A stretch of 64,000 nucleotides of DNA, from contig JBOHGG010000001.1 in NCBI GenBank assembly GCA_050700115.1, positions 124,001-188,000 of the forward strand, in the 5' to 3' direction. The notes beneath the pieces were generated by a model. The model did not search any database and was not told where the DNA came from. It saw nothing but the letters and a program-made list of their open reading frames with translations. Both the position numbers and the translations under genes were made by a program. The DNA is from GCA-003244245 sp050700115 (lineage in GTDB: Bacteria > Actinomycetota > Actinomycetes > Mycobacteriales > Pseudonocardiaceae). Position 1 is the stretch's first letter, and every line of letters starts with the position of its first letter. This document shows, one piece after another, positions 8,841 through 16,999 of the stretch.

Positions 8841-9748
8841 GCGGCTCCCTGGTGGCTGGTACGGGGTGTGGTGCGGCGAGGGTTGCGGGACCCGGCCGTG
8901 AGTCCGGCGGTGATGACGCGGGTGACCTCGCGGGGTGTGCAGTCACAGTCGGCGCGGATGAGGGACTCGGCGGCAGTGGTGAGTTCGGCCCGCGCGATGG
9001 CCTGATCGAGCAGCCCGGCGCGGACGAGTTGGCCCAGGGCGTAGGCGGCTCGGCACAACACCGCGTTGTGCTGCCCTCGCGGCGCTGTGCGCACCCGCCG
9101 CGTCTCGCCCTGCACTGCGGCGCAGACGTAGCCGCTGGGATTGGCAGCGCCGGCCACGGGGGTCGTTGAGAGCGCCGTAGGTGGTGTGGGAGTGAGTGCC
9201 TGGTGTAGCCAGCCGGGCAGCTCGACCGGTTGCCGGTCGTCAACCAGCGTGTAACCGCTCGGGGGCACCAGGCAGCCGGGCGCGACGACGTACCCACCGT
9301 GCGCCCGGGTGTCGATCTTCCATCCGATGGCGGCTTGGGTGTTGCGCAACTGCGCCCCGGGCGGGGCGGTGTAGTACAGGTGCCAGCCACCTGACGGTGT
9401 CGTGACGGCGTAGGTGGGGGTGACCGTGGTGTTCTGCGTTCGGGCCAGCGTCCGCAGCACCCCGGCGCCGCAGCCGATCCCGCGGGCGAACCAGCGATCA
9501 GGCGGGGACTCGCCGGGCTTGGGGGTGTCGAGGTCGATGACGACGAGCCCGGAGGGGCCGGTGGCGATGCCGATGGTGTGCGGGATGTGTCGCCACCAGT
9601 GTGTGATCTGGTCGGGGTCGGTGCTGGCTCGGGTCTCCCACCGGTCGATGACGGGGGGTTTCTTGGCGCCGGGGCTGATCGGGAAGACGTGCCAGCCCCG
9701 GGCGGCGAAGTGCAGCGCCCACGCGCGCAGGTGGGTCGTGGTGTCCAC
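8837..9748 (-). CDS. Bifunctional primase/polymerase (prim-pol)
   Basis: The start is GTG 9748, with AAGGAGA nine bases upstream, giving 303 aa; an upstream GTG at 9820 is in frame but has no such site. GWHVFPISPGAKKPPVIDRW opens the prim-pol fold. Motif I is VVIDLD (Asp72 and Asp74), motif II is TPSGGWHLYY (His123) and motif III is KIDTRAHGGYVVAP (Asp146). These are the metal and nucleotide ligands of the archaeo-eukaryotic primase family (PF09250). With the DUF3631 ATPase it forms the replication module of this element, a different solution from the RepSA-type initiator of element 2. Confidence 0.88.
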   Translation of the reverse strand: MDTTTHLRAWALHFAARGWHVFPISPGAKKPPVIDRWETRASTDPDQITHWWRHIPHTIGIATGPSGLVVIDLDTPKPGESPPDRWFARGIGCGAGVLRTLARTQNTTVTPTYAVTTPSGGWHLYYTAPPGAQLRNTQAAIGWKIDTRAHGGYVVAPGCLVPPSGYTLVDDRQPVELPGWLHQALTPTPPTALSTTPVAGAANPSGYVCAAVQGETRRVRTAPRGQHNAVLCRAAYALGQLVRAGLLDQAIARAELTTAAESLIRADCDCTPREVTRVITAGLTAGSRNPRRTTPRTSHQGAA

Positions 9749-10079
9749 AGTCGGTGATCTCCTTCTCAGGGTGCGGACAGGGCACTGGGGGGTGAAGCGG
9801 TCGTCATGCATCGGTGACACTTGATTACTCTTTGTAGTCGTCAGTCGGCGTGCGGCGGTCGGCCCGGGCGCTAGCGATGGCGCCGGGGGACGGCCGTGGA
9901 ATGGACGGAAACGGGGTGCAGGCTGACGGAGGCGATGGGGGTCTACCCCCCGCTACCGTGCTGGTCGCGGCCCATTACCCGGGGGGTCTACCGGGGTAGC
10001 GGCCCCCCGCTACCCGCAGGTGTGCGGGCGGGTGCGGCTAGCGGGGCCACGGTGGCGCCATTGGTAGACCCCTGCCCCT
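9749..10079. other. Non-coding gap with TCTACC/GCTACC repeats
   Basis: Between the prim-pol and tra genes, both leftward. From 9937 to about 10085 the words GGGTCTACC (9939-9947, 9984-9992), its inverse GGTAGACCC (10063-10071), and CGCTACC (9951-9957, 10009-10015) recur with long G and C runs. These may form an origin, a transfer locus or strong hairpins. No gene is supported. Confidence 0.6.
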
Positions 10080-12218
10080 CTACCCCTTACCGTCCGTAGC
10101 CACCGGCGGCGGGTCGGGGGTGCTGGGATGCGCGGGAAGGGTGGCGCCGGTGGGAACGGCGGCTTCAAGGTCGGCCCGTCGATATCCGGCCAGGTTGACC
10201 CCGTCGACTTTGACCTGCCGGCCGGAACGTTGGACTCCGGTGCGTTCGAGTTCCTCGGCGAGCCGCTCGGGCGTGTAGTCGCCGTAGCTGTCTTCGTCCA
10301 TGTTGACCATCCGGGCCAGCAGGGTGCTGGTGTGCATCCGCTCCACCCCGTGCATCGCATAGAGCACATCAGCCAACACGGCCGGGATCTGGACCCCGGC
10401 GGCTTCAGCGGCCGCCACGGTGTCGCTGGCCGCGTCCCCGCTCAGCGTGCCCGCCGCCACCCGCAACGCTCGCCCGTGCGCGCACACCGTGGCGAAGGTG
10501 GGCAGGTCCATGTAGTCGCAGCGGACGATTTCGAACGACCCGGGGCCGGTGACCAGCACGCCGACGCCCTTGTGGTCCTCGGACAGGATCGAGGCATCCG
10601 CGCCTTGGGCGGCCTTGCCCTTGCCGAGCACCATGTCGGAGGAGGTGCGGTCTACTACCTGGGTGCAGTACCGGTAGGTGATGATCTCCCGTAGCTTCGC
10701 GGGCACACTGTCAGCGTCGGGGCGCTGGGAGGCGGCGTTGAGGATGAACCCGGCCGCCGGAGCCCGTCGGGCCAGCCGGGCGAGTTTCTCCACGGTCTCC
10801 TCCTTGAGCGGTCCGGCCATGGCGGAGAGGTATTCCTGTAGTTCGTCGATGGTGATGAAGATGACCGGCATCTCGTAGCGGCGGCTGATCTCGGGGGTGA
10901 GCTTGCCCTCGGGGCACACCGTGGTGGGCAGGGTGCCCAGCACCGCGAACCGGCGCCCCATCTCCGCAATGAGTTCATCGAGCATCGCGAGGAACCGGGC
11001 GATGGCCTCGTCTTCGGCGCCGATCACCAGGCGGTGCGCCACGCCGCGCATCGGGCGCCAGTCCGCGCCGCCCTTGCCATCCGCGACGTAGTGGCGCACG
11101 TAGGCATCCAGCACCCCCGCGGCCGACGGCAGCCGTTGGGCGAAGGTCTTGCCCCGGCGGGGAAGCCCGCCGAAGAACATCGACTGCCACATCAGGTACA
11201 GCACGATCCGCCGCCCCCGGGCGTCGCGACCGAAGGGGATCGGCTCCCACACCGAGAACGTCTCAGCCTTGGTCAACGGCGACGGGTTCGGCTGTCCCAG
11301 GTACGGGTCATCATCGGCGACCCACACCGACAGCCGCCCGGCGTGACCCCCGGCGACGGCCCGGACCCGGGACAGGATGACCTGGATCTCATCCACCCCC
11401 AGCTCCGCGGCCACGGTGTCGCGTTTGGCGATCACATCCGCAGCGGTCTTGCCACCCCCACGGGGCAGATCCAGCGTGACCGCCCACCCGTTGCCATCCC
11501 GCAACGGCGGGGTCACCAACTGTGGTGTGGCGTCGGTTTTGACCAGCCCGGACGCGCGCAGGGCGTCGGTGAGCATGTCCGCCGACAGCTCCAGCGCCAC
11601 CGGCAGCACCGGCCCCGGCGGCAGCACTGGCGCGGTGCGGGGGCGGCCCAGCCACAACGCACCCAGCCCGGCCCCGGTCGCAGCCCACCACCCGAACACC
11701 GGCCCCACCATCACGAACCCGGCAGCCCCGGCAGAGCCACCGGACACGGCCAGCCACGCCATGGTCTTGATCCGCACCCGGGCCAACGCGCGACGCTCGC
11801 TGATCAGATCCCGGACCAGCTCCCACCGCTTGGCCTCCCGAGCAGCGGTGATCAAAGGCCGGTACTCGCTGCGCACACTGACCCACCCCACCCCGACGGC
11901 CAGTGCCCGAGCGGCACCGCGCAGGGTCCACCAGCACAGCGCCAACCCGTAAGCCGGGCCACGCCAGGCGTGGAACACCACATGCCGCCCGCCGTACTCG
12001 ACCGCCCACCGCAGCGTGGCCCACGCGGTCTCCCAGGAACGCAACCACGGCGGCAACACCACCGGCATCGCCCGCCCGGCATAATCCGGCACGCCGACCA
12101 GCTCCCCGTCCAACACCTCCGGCACCGACTCCAACCCACCACCCGTGCTGGACATCTGTGGGCTGGTCGGGCCGGGGAACGGAATCAGGTTGTCCTCCCG
12201 CGGCTCCCGGACGGTCAT
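10080..12218 (-). CDS. FtsK/SpoIIIE-like conjugative DNA translocase
   Basis: A 712-aa Tra protein. Hydrophobic segments occur at about residues 155-191 (MAWLAVSGGSAGAAGFVMVG and GWWAATGAGLGALWLG), so it is membrane bound. The motor domain has Walker A FGGLPRRGKT (349-358) and Walker B VIFITIDEL (452-460). The C-terminal about 90 residues look like a winged-helix domain (LLARMVNMDEDSYGDYTPER), the place where TraB-type proteins read short DNA repeats. Such proteins move double-stranded element DNA between hyphae. The start overlaps the stop of the next upstream gene by ATGA. Confidence 0.85.
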   Translation of the reverse strand: MTVREPREDNLIPFPGPTSPQMSSTGGGLESVPEVLDGELVGVPDYAGRAMPVVLPPWLRSWETAWATLRWAVEYGGRHVVFHAWRGPAYGLALCWWTLRGAARALAVGVGWVSVRSEYRPLITAAREAKRWELVRDLISERRALARVRIKTMAWLAVSGGSAGAAGFVMVGPVFGWWAATGAGLGALWLGRPRTAPVLPPGPVLPVALELSADMLTDALRASGLVKTDATPQLVTPPLRDGNGWAVTLDLPRGGGKTAADVIAKRDTVAAELGVDEIQVILSRVRAVAGGHAGRLSVWVADDDPYLGQPNPSPLTKAETFSVWEPIPFGRDARGRRIVLYLMWQSMFFGGLPRRGKTFAQRLPSAAGVLDAYVRHYVADGKGGADWRPMRGVAHRLVIGAEDEAIARFLAMLDELIAEMGRRFAVLGTLPTTVCPEGKLTPEISRRYEMPVIFITIDELQEYLSAMAGPLKEETVEKLARLARRAPAAGFILNAASQRPDADSVPAKLREIITYRYCTQVVDRTSSDMVLGKGKAAQGADASILSEDHKGVGVLVTGPGSFEIVRCDYMDLPTFATVCAHGRALRVAAGTLSGDAASDTVAAAEAAGVQIPAVLADVLYAMHGVERMHTSTLLARMVNMDEDSYGDYTPERLAEELERTGVQRSGRQVKVDGVNLAGYRRADLEAAVPTGATLPAHPSTPDPPPVATDGKG

Positions 12219-12547
12219 CGCCGGACCCCCCTACTGTCGTGCACCATCTCGGTGACCGAGAACATGCGGGCGATCACGCTGCCCGCGAACAGCGCTGGGA
12301 CGCCCAGCGCCACACCCCACGCGCGGGGATCGGAGGTGACGCTCACCACCGCCCACTGCACCCCCACGATCACCGCGGCGACACCCAACGCCCGACCCAG
12401 ATTGCCGCCCATCCGAGTCACCTCATGCGTCTGCCGCGCCACCCGGTACGCACCCCGGGCACCACTGCGGAACGCCGCCAGCACACCCAACCCGGCCACC
12501 ACCAACAACCCGACCAACACCAGACCAAGATGCGCGTGATCAGCCAT
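12215..12547 (-). CDS. Small membrane protein of the transfer region
   Basis: A 110-aa protein starting at ATG 12547, with GGAGGTGAG upstream. Three hydrophobic stretches are visible: GLVLVGLLVVAGLGVLAAF, ALGVAAVIVGVQWAVVSV and GVALGVPALFAGSVIARMF. It is translationally coupled to tra (ATGA). Position and topology resemble the Spd intramycelial-spread proteins of Streptomyces elements, but I see no diagnostic motif. Function unassigned. Confidence 0.7.
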   Translation of the reverse strand: MADHAHLGLVLVGLLVVAGLGVLAAFRSGARGAYRVARQTHEVTRMGGNLGRALGVAAVIVGVQWAVVSVTSDPRAWGVALGVPALFAGSVIARMFSVTEMVHDSRGVRR

Positions 12548-12824
12548 GAGACTCACCTCCGCCCCGGCGGCCCTGCTGAATGCCGACGTCGCGGACCCGC
12601 CACAGCAGCGAAACCACTGCGGCCACGACCGGCACGTCCCACCCGACCAGCCAGCGCACAATGCGCCGGTCATAGGCACCCAACGGCACCCCGCGCAGCG
12701 CCCCCAACAGCGCCGCCCGGCGTTCCTCGGCGCACTCACGGCGGTACTCACCGCCGGGGTAGCAGACAAACGGCGCGAGCACGCCGACCGACTCCCGATC
12801 CAACGGCGCCAACGGTCCGCGCAT
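12540..12824 (-). CDS. Small hypothetical protein of the transfer region
   Basis: 94 aa from ATG 12824, which is preceded by GGGGAGGTGGCG. Visible features are a Cys/Arg-rich middle (YRRECAEERRAALLGALRG) and one hydrophobic helix WDVPVVAAVVSLLW near the C-terminus, so it may be membrane anchored. It overlaps the following gene by 8 bp and its start overlaps the previous stop. I do not recognise the family. Confidence 0.6.
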   Translation of the reverse strand: MRGPLAPLDRESVGVLAPFVCYPGGEYRRECAEERRAALLGALRGVPLGAYDRRIVRWLVGWDVPVVAAVVSLLWRVRDVGIQQGRRGGGESHG

Positions 12825-13168
12825 CACGCCACCTCCCCGACGTGAACTCCGCCGACAAGCCACCCAGCCGGGCGCGACTCGTTCAAGCAGCATCGTCGGC
12901 AATGCCGGTACTCGCTGACCGCGGGATGCACACCAGAAGTGACCGGGTGACGCCACTCGCTGAACTCGTGCCCCTCGGCCTCACACTCCAGCACCGGCGC
13001 ACACGCCGAGCACCACAACCGGCCACCCGGACCAACCCGCCACCCCTCAACGGCGGCCGCGTCCAACGCGGCGTCCTCTGTCGGGTAATGTGCCTCGAAC
13101 CCGGGACCGCCAAGACTGTCCCCACACTGGTCACACTGGACACGCACACAGGTATGAACCTCTACCAT
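12824..13168 (-). CDS. Small zinc-ribbon-like protein
   Basis: 114 aa from ATG 13168. Paired Cys motifs CDQC and CSAC, with a further cluster HCRRCC near the C-terminus, point to metal binding. It opens the leftward run of overlapping transfer genes. It lies directly downstream of the conserved leader cassette at 13206-13380. No function can be assigned; the frame is supported by tight stop-start overlap with the following gene. Confidence 0.6.
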   Translation of the reverse strand: MVEVHTCVRVQCDQCGDSLGGPGFEAHYPTEDAALDAAAVEGWRVGPGGRLWCSACAPVLECEAEGHEFSEWRHPVTSGVHPAVSEYRHCRRCCLNESRPAGWLVGGVHVGEVA

Positions 13169-13205
13169 TCCGCGGGCAGTGCCCGGGGCTGGCGCGCAAA
13201 CGGCG

Positions 13206-13380
13206 CCATGTTCTATCCTTCTCACTGTTCACTCCACTCTCGGTGTGGACAGCGCAGAAGCGGACAGGTTGGTAGCCGTAGATTCCGCTTCTGCGCGTAC
13301 GTCGGTCTTGCGCCGAATGAGGGCGTGCGACATCGTCGCACCACCCTGGGTGCGCAATTCATTCACTCTTCTACGATGGT
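13206..13380 (-). promoter_or_regulatory. Conserved leader cassette: short ORF plus 13-bp inverted repeat (AICE 1 copy)
   Basis: This non-coding stretch is closely repeated in element 2 (22719-22880). Shared parts: a block TTCTATCCTTCTCACTGTTC; the perfect inverted repeat GCGCAGAAGCGGA (13252-13264) and TCCGCTTCTGCGC (13284-13296) with a 19-nt loop containing GGTTGGTAGCCGT; and on the minus strand a start codon opening a peptide MSHALIRRKT with RAEA..TATNL across the hairpin. It sits upstream of the leftward transfer genes. It could be an attenuator, an operator or a transfer locus (inference). Confidence 0.65.
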
Positions 13381-13394
13381 GTTGGCTGTTCGGT

Positions 13395-13583
13395 TTAGTG
13401 CAGACTGCGGCAGCCCCCGCACAACCGGTCACCGGCAGCCCGCAGGTATGACTGACTCCCACACCGCCGGCACGTCTGCCACGTCGACCGAACCCACCGC
13501 GTGCGCCTGTCTCGGCGAGGGCCCCACACACACAGCCGCTGCGCACGATCGACCAGCGCAGCCCACAGCCCGCATTCCCGCAT
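13395..13583 (-). CDS. Small CxxC protein, homologue of the gene at 22909 (AICE 1)
   Basis: 62 aa from ATG 13583, eight bases after GGGAGG (ATG 13589 is in frame). The core TWQTCRRCGSQSYL and the end GDRLCGGCRSL give two CxxC pairs, a compact zinc ribbon. A clear homologue in the same place in element 2 (MRVGRLWAAL, TWQTCRRCGS, DRLCGGC) confirms that it is a real gene. Function unknown; it precedes the leader cassette in both elements. Confidence 0.7.
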   Translation of the reverse strand: MRECGLWAALVDRAQRLCVWGPRRDRRTRWVRSTWQTCRRCGSQSYLRAAGDRLCGGCRSLH

Positions 13584-13633
13584 CACCATCACCTCCCCTC
13601 TTGGAAGCACGAAAACACGTCCGGCACCCGTCG

Positions 13634-13885
13634 TTACTTGTCCGGCCGCTCCGCGATGATCCGGGCCGCGATCTTCTCCGCGCGGCGACGCTCCCGCCAC
13701 GCCCAATACCGGGCCTCCCCATCGTGAAACGGATCAATCTTCGCGATCAGCTCATACAACGCCACCGACCGCTCGTAATACCCGAACCACACCCCCAGCG
13801 GTGCATCCCCACCCGGCCGAATCCGCACCAACTCCTCATGAGCCGCCATCAACGTCCGCGGCCCCGGTGTCACCGTCTTGTTCAC
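13634..13885 (-). CDS. AMED_5909-like small protein, copy A
   Basis: 83 aa from GTG 13885, which follows GGAGGTGAGGGTG. The core PRTLMAAHEELVRIRPGG, WFGYYERSVALYELIAKIDP and HDGEARYWAWRERRRAEKI is shared with the next upstream gene and with the element 2 gene at 23087. I recall this family under the name AMED_5909; its function is unknown. It overlaps the preceding gene by about 50 bp, so the start may be slightly too early. Confidence 0.65.
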   Translation of the reverse strand: MNKTVTPGPRTLMAAHEELVRIRPGGDAPLGVWFGYYERSVALYELIAKIDPFHDGEARYWAWRERRRAEKIAARIIAERPDK

Positions 13886-14168
13886 CACCCTCACCTCCCA
13901 TACCAGCCTGGATCTGCGCCGCGATCTCCATCGCGTACTTCCCCTCCTCCCCGGCCAAAAACAGCGCCTCATGATGATGACCCCGATCAGTCTCGGCGAT
14001 CTCCGCATACCACGCCGCCGACCGCTGGTAATACGCAAGCCACTCCTGACGCGGCGCCGCCAAGCGCGGCCGAATACGCGCCAACGCCAACGGAGCCTCC
14101 GCCAACGACCGCGGCGGACGATCCGGTTCAGGGGATTGGACACTCTTCGGAGCGGTCATTTTCATCAC
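13836..14168 (-). CDS. AMED_5909-like small protein, copy B
   Basis: About 110 aa (GTG 14168, or ATG 14165 or 14159). It shares the motif series LALARIRPRLAAP, WLAYYQRSAAWYAEIAETDR and GHHHEALF with copy A and with the element 2 homologue, where the AEIAEIDRGHHHEAL string is nearly identical. Two tandem diverged copies in element 1 against one in element 2 suggest duplication. The C-terminus is Gly/Asp rich and variable. Function unknown. Confidence 0.65.
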   Translation of the reverse strand: MMKMTAPKSVQSPEPDRPPRSLAEAPLALARIRPRLAAPRQEWLAYYQRSAAWYAEIAETDRGHHHEALFLAGEEGKYAMEIAAQIQAGMGGEGGEQDGDTGAADVDGGS

Positions 14169-14406
14169 CGCCTTCTACCAGGTTGTCGCGATGCCCTGCT
14201 ATCTCATCGGCTGTCCGGATGAGCATTTCTCCAATCGTTCGAGCTTCATTGACACTGAGTTTAAGGTCACGCAGACCGGGTATTGAAAGTACGACCCGAT
14301 CCCCTTCCGAGAATGCCCACATGTACCGCTCCGCACCCTCGTCTGCTACTTCTTCGTCGGAAGACATAGCCTCGACTGGTCGGGCGCGCCGTGCCCGTTT
14401 CGTCAT
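14128..14406 (-). CDS. Small acidic hypothetical protein
   Basis: 92 aa from ATG 14406, preceded by a GAGG site. The body WAFSEGDRVVLSIPGLRDLK, SVNEARTIGEMLIRTADEIA reads as a small alpha/beta domain. It is the first gene of the leftward run and starts opposite the XRE regulator, so both are probably controlled from the shared operator region (14498-14579). I do not recognise the family. Confidence 0.6.
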   Translation of the reverse strand: MTKRARRARPVEAMSSDEEVADEGAERYMWAFSEGDRVVLSIPGLRDLKLSVNEARTIGEMLIRTADEIAGHRDNLVEGGDENDRSEECPIP

Positions 14407-14497
14407 CCCTCGGTCCTCTCACCGGTCCGTCCCTCCGTGTCTGGATCTCGTCGGGCGTCCATAGGGTCCCGCTGATCGGCCGAATCCCCAACGAACA

Positions 14498-14579
14498 GCG
14501 CACATATGCGCCACTGGCAGTCCTGCTTATATGCGCCGGGCGCATATGAGCAGGTAGAAGCTCCCTGATGCGCTACACT
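14498..14579. promoter_or_regulatory. Divergent promoter region with GCGCATATG operators
   Basis: Three GCGCATAT-type sites occur: GCGCACATATGCGC (14498-14511), CTGCTTATATGCGC (14523-14536) and GCGCATATGAGCAG (14540-14553). The last two form an inverted repeat matching at 13 of 14 positions around a CGG centre. A likely -10 box TACACT (14574-14579) follows, ahead of the XRE gene. The layout suggests autoregulation by that XRE protein and joint control of the leftward genes. Confidence 0.6.
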
Positions 14580-14611
14580 CCGCGCATACGCCGGGCATGA
14601 CAGGAGCACCG

Positions 14612-16084
14612 ATGACCGATCGCCACACACGCCGCTGTTGCGCGTCGTGCAGTGCCGCCCTGGCAGCGGACAACCGCGCTCCCCTATGCGGCCCGTGCGC
14701 GCAAGCCGCGCAGCCAGCGCCGGATGTACCGCCGGTGCTATCAGCGGACTTCTGGGAGCAGCAGGAACTCAGGTCGGCCCTGCTCAGCAGGCATTTCGGT
14801 CGCCTTCTGCGCACCTATCGGACGATGCAATCTCCCCAGGTCAAGCAGATTCAGCTTGCTCACTGGCTCGGCATCACTCAGGGCCAGCTCAGCCGGATCG
14901 AGCGATCTTCCACGCCCGTCCACGACCTCCACAAGCTGGACACATGGGCGCGCGTGCTGCACGTCCCGGCAGATCGACTGTGGTTCAACCCGTCACCCGC
15001 TTCGTCCGGCGCGGAGGAAGCGACGCCGAGTCGGGCTACCATAGAGAAGGCCAAGCACAACGAAGGGAGCGACGTGCGCCGCCGAGACCTGCTGAAGGTC
15101 GCCGGGGTAACAGCCGCTGCCGTCGGTAGTGGTCTTCTCTCCGGAACGCCCTGGCAACGGCTGATCGACTCTGTAGACAAAGGGCGACCTGTCGACGCAG
15201 CAACCGTTCAGCTAGTACAAGATCGAACTGCCGACTTCTTCCACACCGAGGAAACTGTTCCGGCTCGTCAGCTGCTCGAATCGATGGCGAAGCACCGGGA
15301 CACACTTAAGGCGCTACTCGTCAATGCGCGAGTCGAATCGATTCGAAACGATCTCGCCGTTGCGATGGGCGAGACCAATGTCTTGGCAGGCTGGCTCCTG
15401 TTCGATCTCGGCCGAGGAAACGAAGCCGTCAGCGCCTGGCGTTCGACGTTGAAGATTGCCAAGGAAACGGGCGACGGCGCGCTAGCTGCGTGCGCACTCG
15501 GCTATTGGAGCTACCTCGCCACGTCGCGGAACGACACCGGCCCCGCGGTGCGACTGTTGCGACAAGCAGGGGAATACGTCCCCGGCTCCTCCGCTCCCGC
15601 CACGCGGTCCTGGCTTTCTGCCCGTGAGGCAGAAGAACTAGCGCGCTTGGGCGACGAAACCGCAGCGCTACGGGCCATTGAACGCGCACTCACCTCCTTC
15701 GATTTCGCGCGCCCACGGTCCGAGCGGCATTGGACCGCGTTCTTCGGTGCAAGCAGACTCGGAAGTATGACGGTATCGACATACACGACCTTGCGCCACC
15801 GGGAGGCTACCGCCACAGCGGACTCGTTGCTCACATCTCTATCACCCATGGAAAACAAGGTTCGGGCCATCGTGCTTTCCGACCTCACGATCAACGCCGC
15901 TCAGACGAACGATTACGACCGGGCAACCGAACTGGTTTCAGATGCTATCGAGCTGACAACACGAACTGAGACTACCCTTGCCAAGCAGCGGCTCCTGGCC
16001 CTCGCGGCCACCCTCCCATCAGCGAGCAACAGCGGCCCTACCTACGTTCTACGAGACCAAATTATGTCAATCCTGCGCCGGTAA
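14612..16084 (+). CDS. XRE-family regulator with Cys-rich N-terminus and TPR-like tail
   Basis: 490 aa from ATG 14612, preceded by AGGAG. The N-terminus has CCASC and CGPC, a small zinc ribbon. The helix-turn-helix follows at about residues 60-110 (IQLAHWLGITQGQLSRIERS). After it comes RRRDLLKVAGVTAAAVGSGL, a twin-arginine-like hydrophobic stretch common inside this regulator type, and then a helical TPR-like C-terminal half. It probably senses a ligand or protein partner and controls the leftward accessory and transfer genes from the operators just upstream. The target is inferred from position. Confidence 0.8.
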   Translation: MTDRHTRRCCASCSAALAADNRAPLCGPCAQAAQPAPDVPPVLSADFWEQQELRSALLSRHFGRLLRTYRTMQSPQVKQIQLAHWLGITQGQLSRIERSSTPVHDLHKLDTWARVLHVPADRLWFNPSPASSGAEEATPSRATIEKAKHNEGSDVRRRDLLKVAGVTAAAVGSGLLSGTPWQRLIDSVDKGRPVDAATVQLVQDRTADFFHTEETVPARQLLESMAKHRDTLKALLVNARVESIRNDLAVAMGETNVLAGWLLFDLGRGNEAVSAWRSTLKIAKETGDGALAACALGYWSYLATSRNDTGPAVRLLRQAGEYVPGSSAPATRSWLSAREAEELARLGDETAALRAIERALTSFDFARPRSERHWTAFFGASRLGSMTVSTYTTLRHREATATADSLLTSLSPMENKVRAIVLSDLTINAAQTNDYDRATELVSDAIELTTRTETTLAKQRLLALAATLPSASNSGPTYVLRDQIMSILRR

Positions 16085-16095
16085 CGATCCGGCCC

Positions 16096-16422
16096 TCACG
16101 CAGGGCGGGTCTCGTCGGTAACCCATGACAAGTAATCAACGCTGCCGCCGACGATCGGTAGGGCAACAACTTCCGGAACATCGTAACTATGATTCTTCTT
16201 GATGTGCTCGGTGAGTGCGTCGAGTCGGTCGGCGCTGGTCTTTACCCAACACTGCCACTCCTGATCATTCTGGACGCCGCCCTCCCACCGATAGATGCTC
16301 CGTATCGGCCCCACAATCTGGACACACGCCCCGAGACGTGCCTCCACGATCCCCCGTCCAAGATCCTCGGCCGACTCCGCACTGTCAGTCGTCGTGATCA
16401 CAGCGCAGTGTGACTCCGCCAC
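16096..16422 (-). CDS. cutA: CutA-like divalent-ion tolerance protein
   Basis: 108 aa, the usual length of CutA1. Recognisable blocks are ARLGACVQIVGPIRSIYRW, WQCWVKTSADRLDALTEHIK, HSYDVPEVVALPIVGGSVDY and LSWV. CutA1 proteins are small cytoplasmic trimers linked to copper and other metal tolerance, though their activity is poorly defined. It converges on the XRE gene with a 11-bp gap. It is unusual cargo for an AICE and could affect fitness of the host under metal stress (inference). Confidence 0.85.
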   Translation of the reverse strand: MAESHCAVITTTDSAESAEDLGRGIVEARLGACVQIVGPIRSIYRWEGGVQNDQEWQCWVKTSADRLDALTEHIKKNHSYDVPEVVALPIVGGSVDYLSWVTDETRPA

Positions 16423-16627
16423 GTGTCCTCCCCGCTCTTCGTCCGCCGCACGTCGTTGGCACTCACCAGCCTAACCCCGGCGTCCAAGCACGGGTCATGA
16501 TCGGCTACCGCCTACTACCCAACCTTGAGAACCTTCAGACAGGGGTGGGTCGGACCCGCGCACAGCCGACGATACTCAGTCATGTTTGATAATCGCGCAG
16601 CGGTCTAGCAGTAGGGCCTATCACGGG

Positions 16628-16999
16628 CTATTCGGTGACGCGACCGGCGATGGGGCGGGATGCTCGGTCGTACAGCTCTCGGATTCGCTGTTGGTGGGCT
16701 CTCCATAGGTCCGGGTATACCAGCCGGTGCAGAACTGTGTGGATAGCGGTGACGGTGACCCTAACGACGAGGTACATGACGGTCCCACCGATGAGCAGGT
16801 AGCCGATCGCTGACCACAGCCCACCGTGCGGCGTATAATTGACAATGGGTATTGGCAATGGCCATCCCATGAACGCATAGATCGTGCATACAGCGATCCA
16901 CAATTTCACGCCGATCGTCGCCGCCTTGCTACCGATCACTAGGGGGGTCGGGAGAAACTCGAACTCGCCGCCCGAACCATAATGCTCGTGAGTATTCAT
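16628..16999 (-). CDS. Small membrane protein, hypothetical
   Basis: 123 aa from ATG 16999 to TAG. Two or three hydrophobic segments are seen: VKLWIAVCTIYAFMGWPLPI and AIGYLLIGGTVMYLVVRVTV, then an amphipathic basic tail (LWRAHQQRIRELYDRASRP). It stands alone between cutA and the element end. No family recognised. Confidence 0.6.
   Translation of the reverse strand: MNTHEHYGSGGEFEFLPTPLVIGSKAATIGVKLWIAVCTIYAFMGWPLPIPIVNYTPHGGLWSAIGYLLIGGTVMYLVVRVTVTAIHTVLHRLVYPDLWRAHQQRIRELYDRASRPIAGRVTE

Noticed and set aside
11034..14464. Long plus-strand open frames (up to about 850 codons) opposite the tra and small transfer genes
   Set aside because: Arg/Pro/His-rich shadow frames of GC-rich minus-strand genes; the minus genes have domains, ribosome sites and overlaps.
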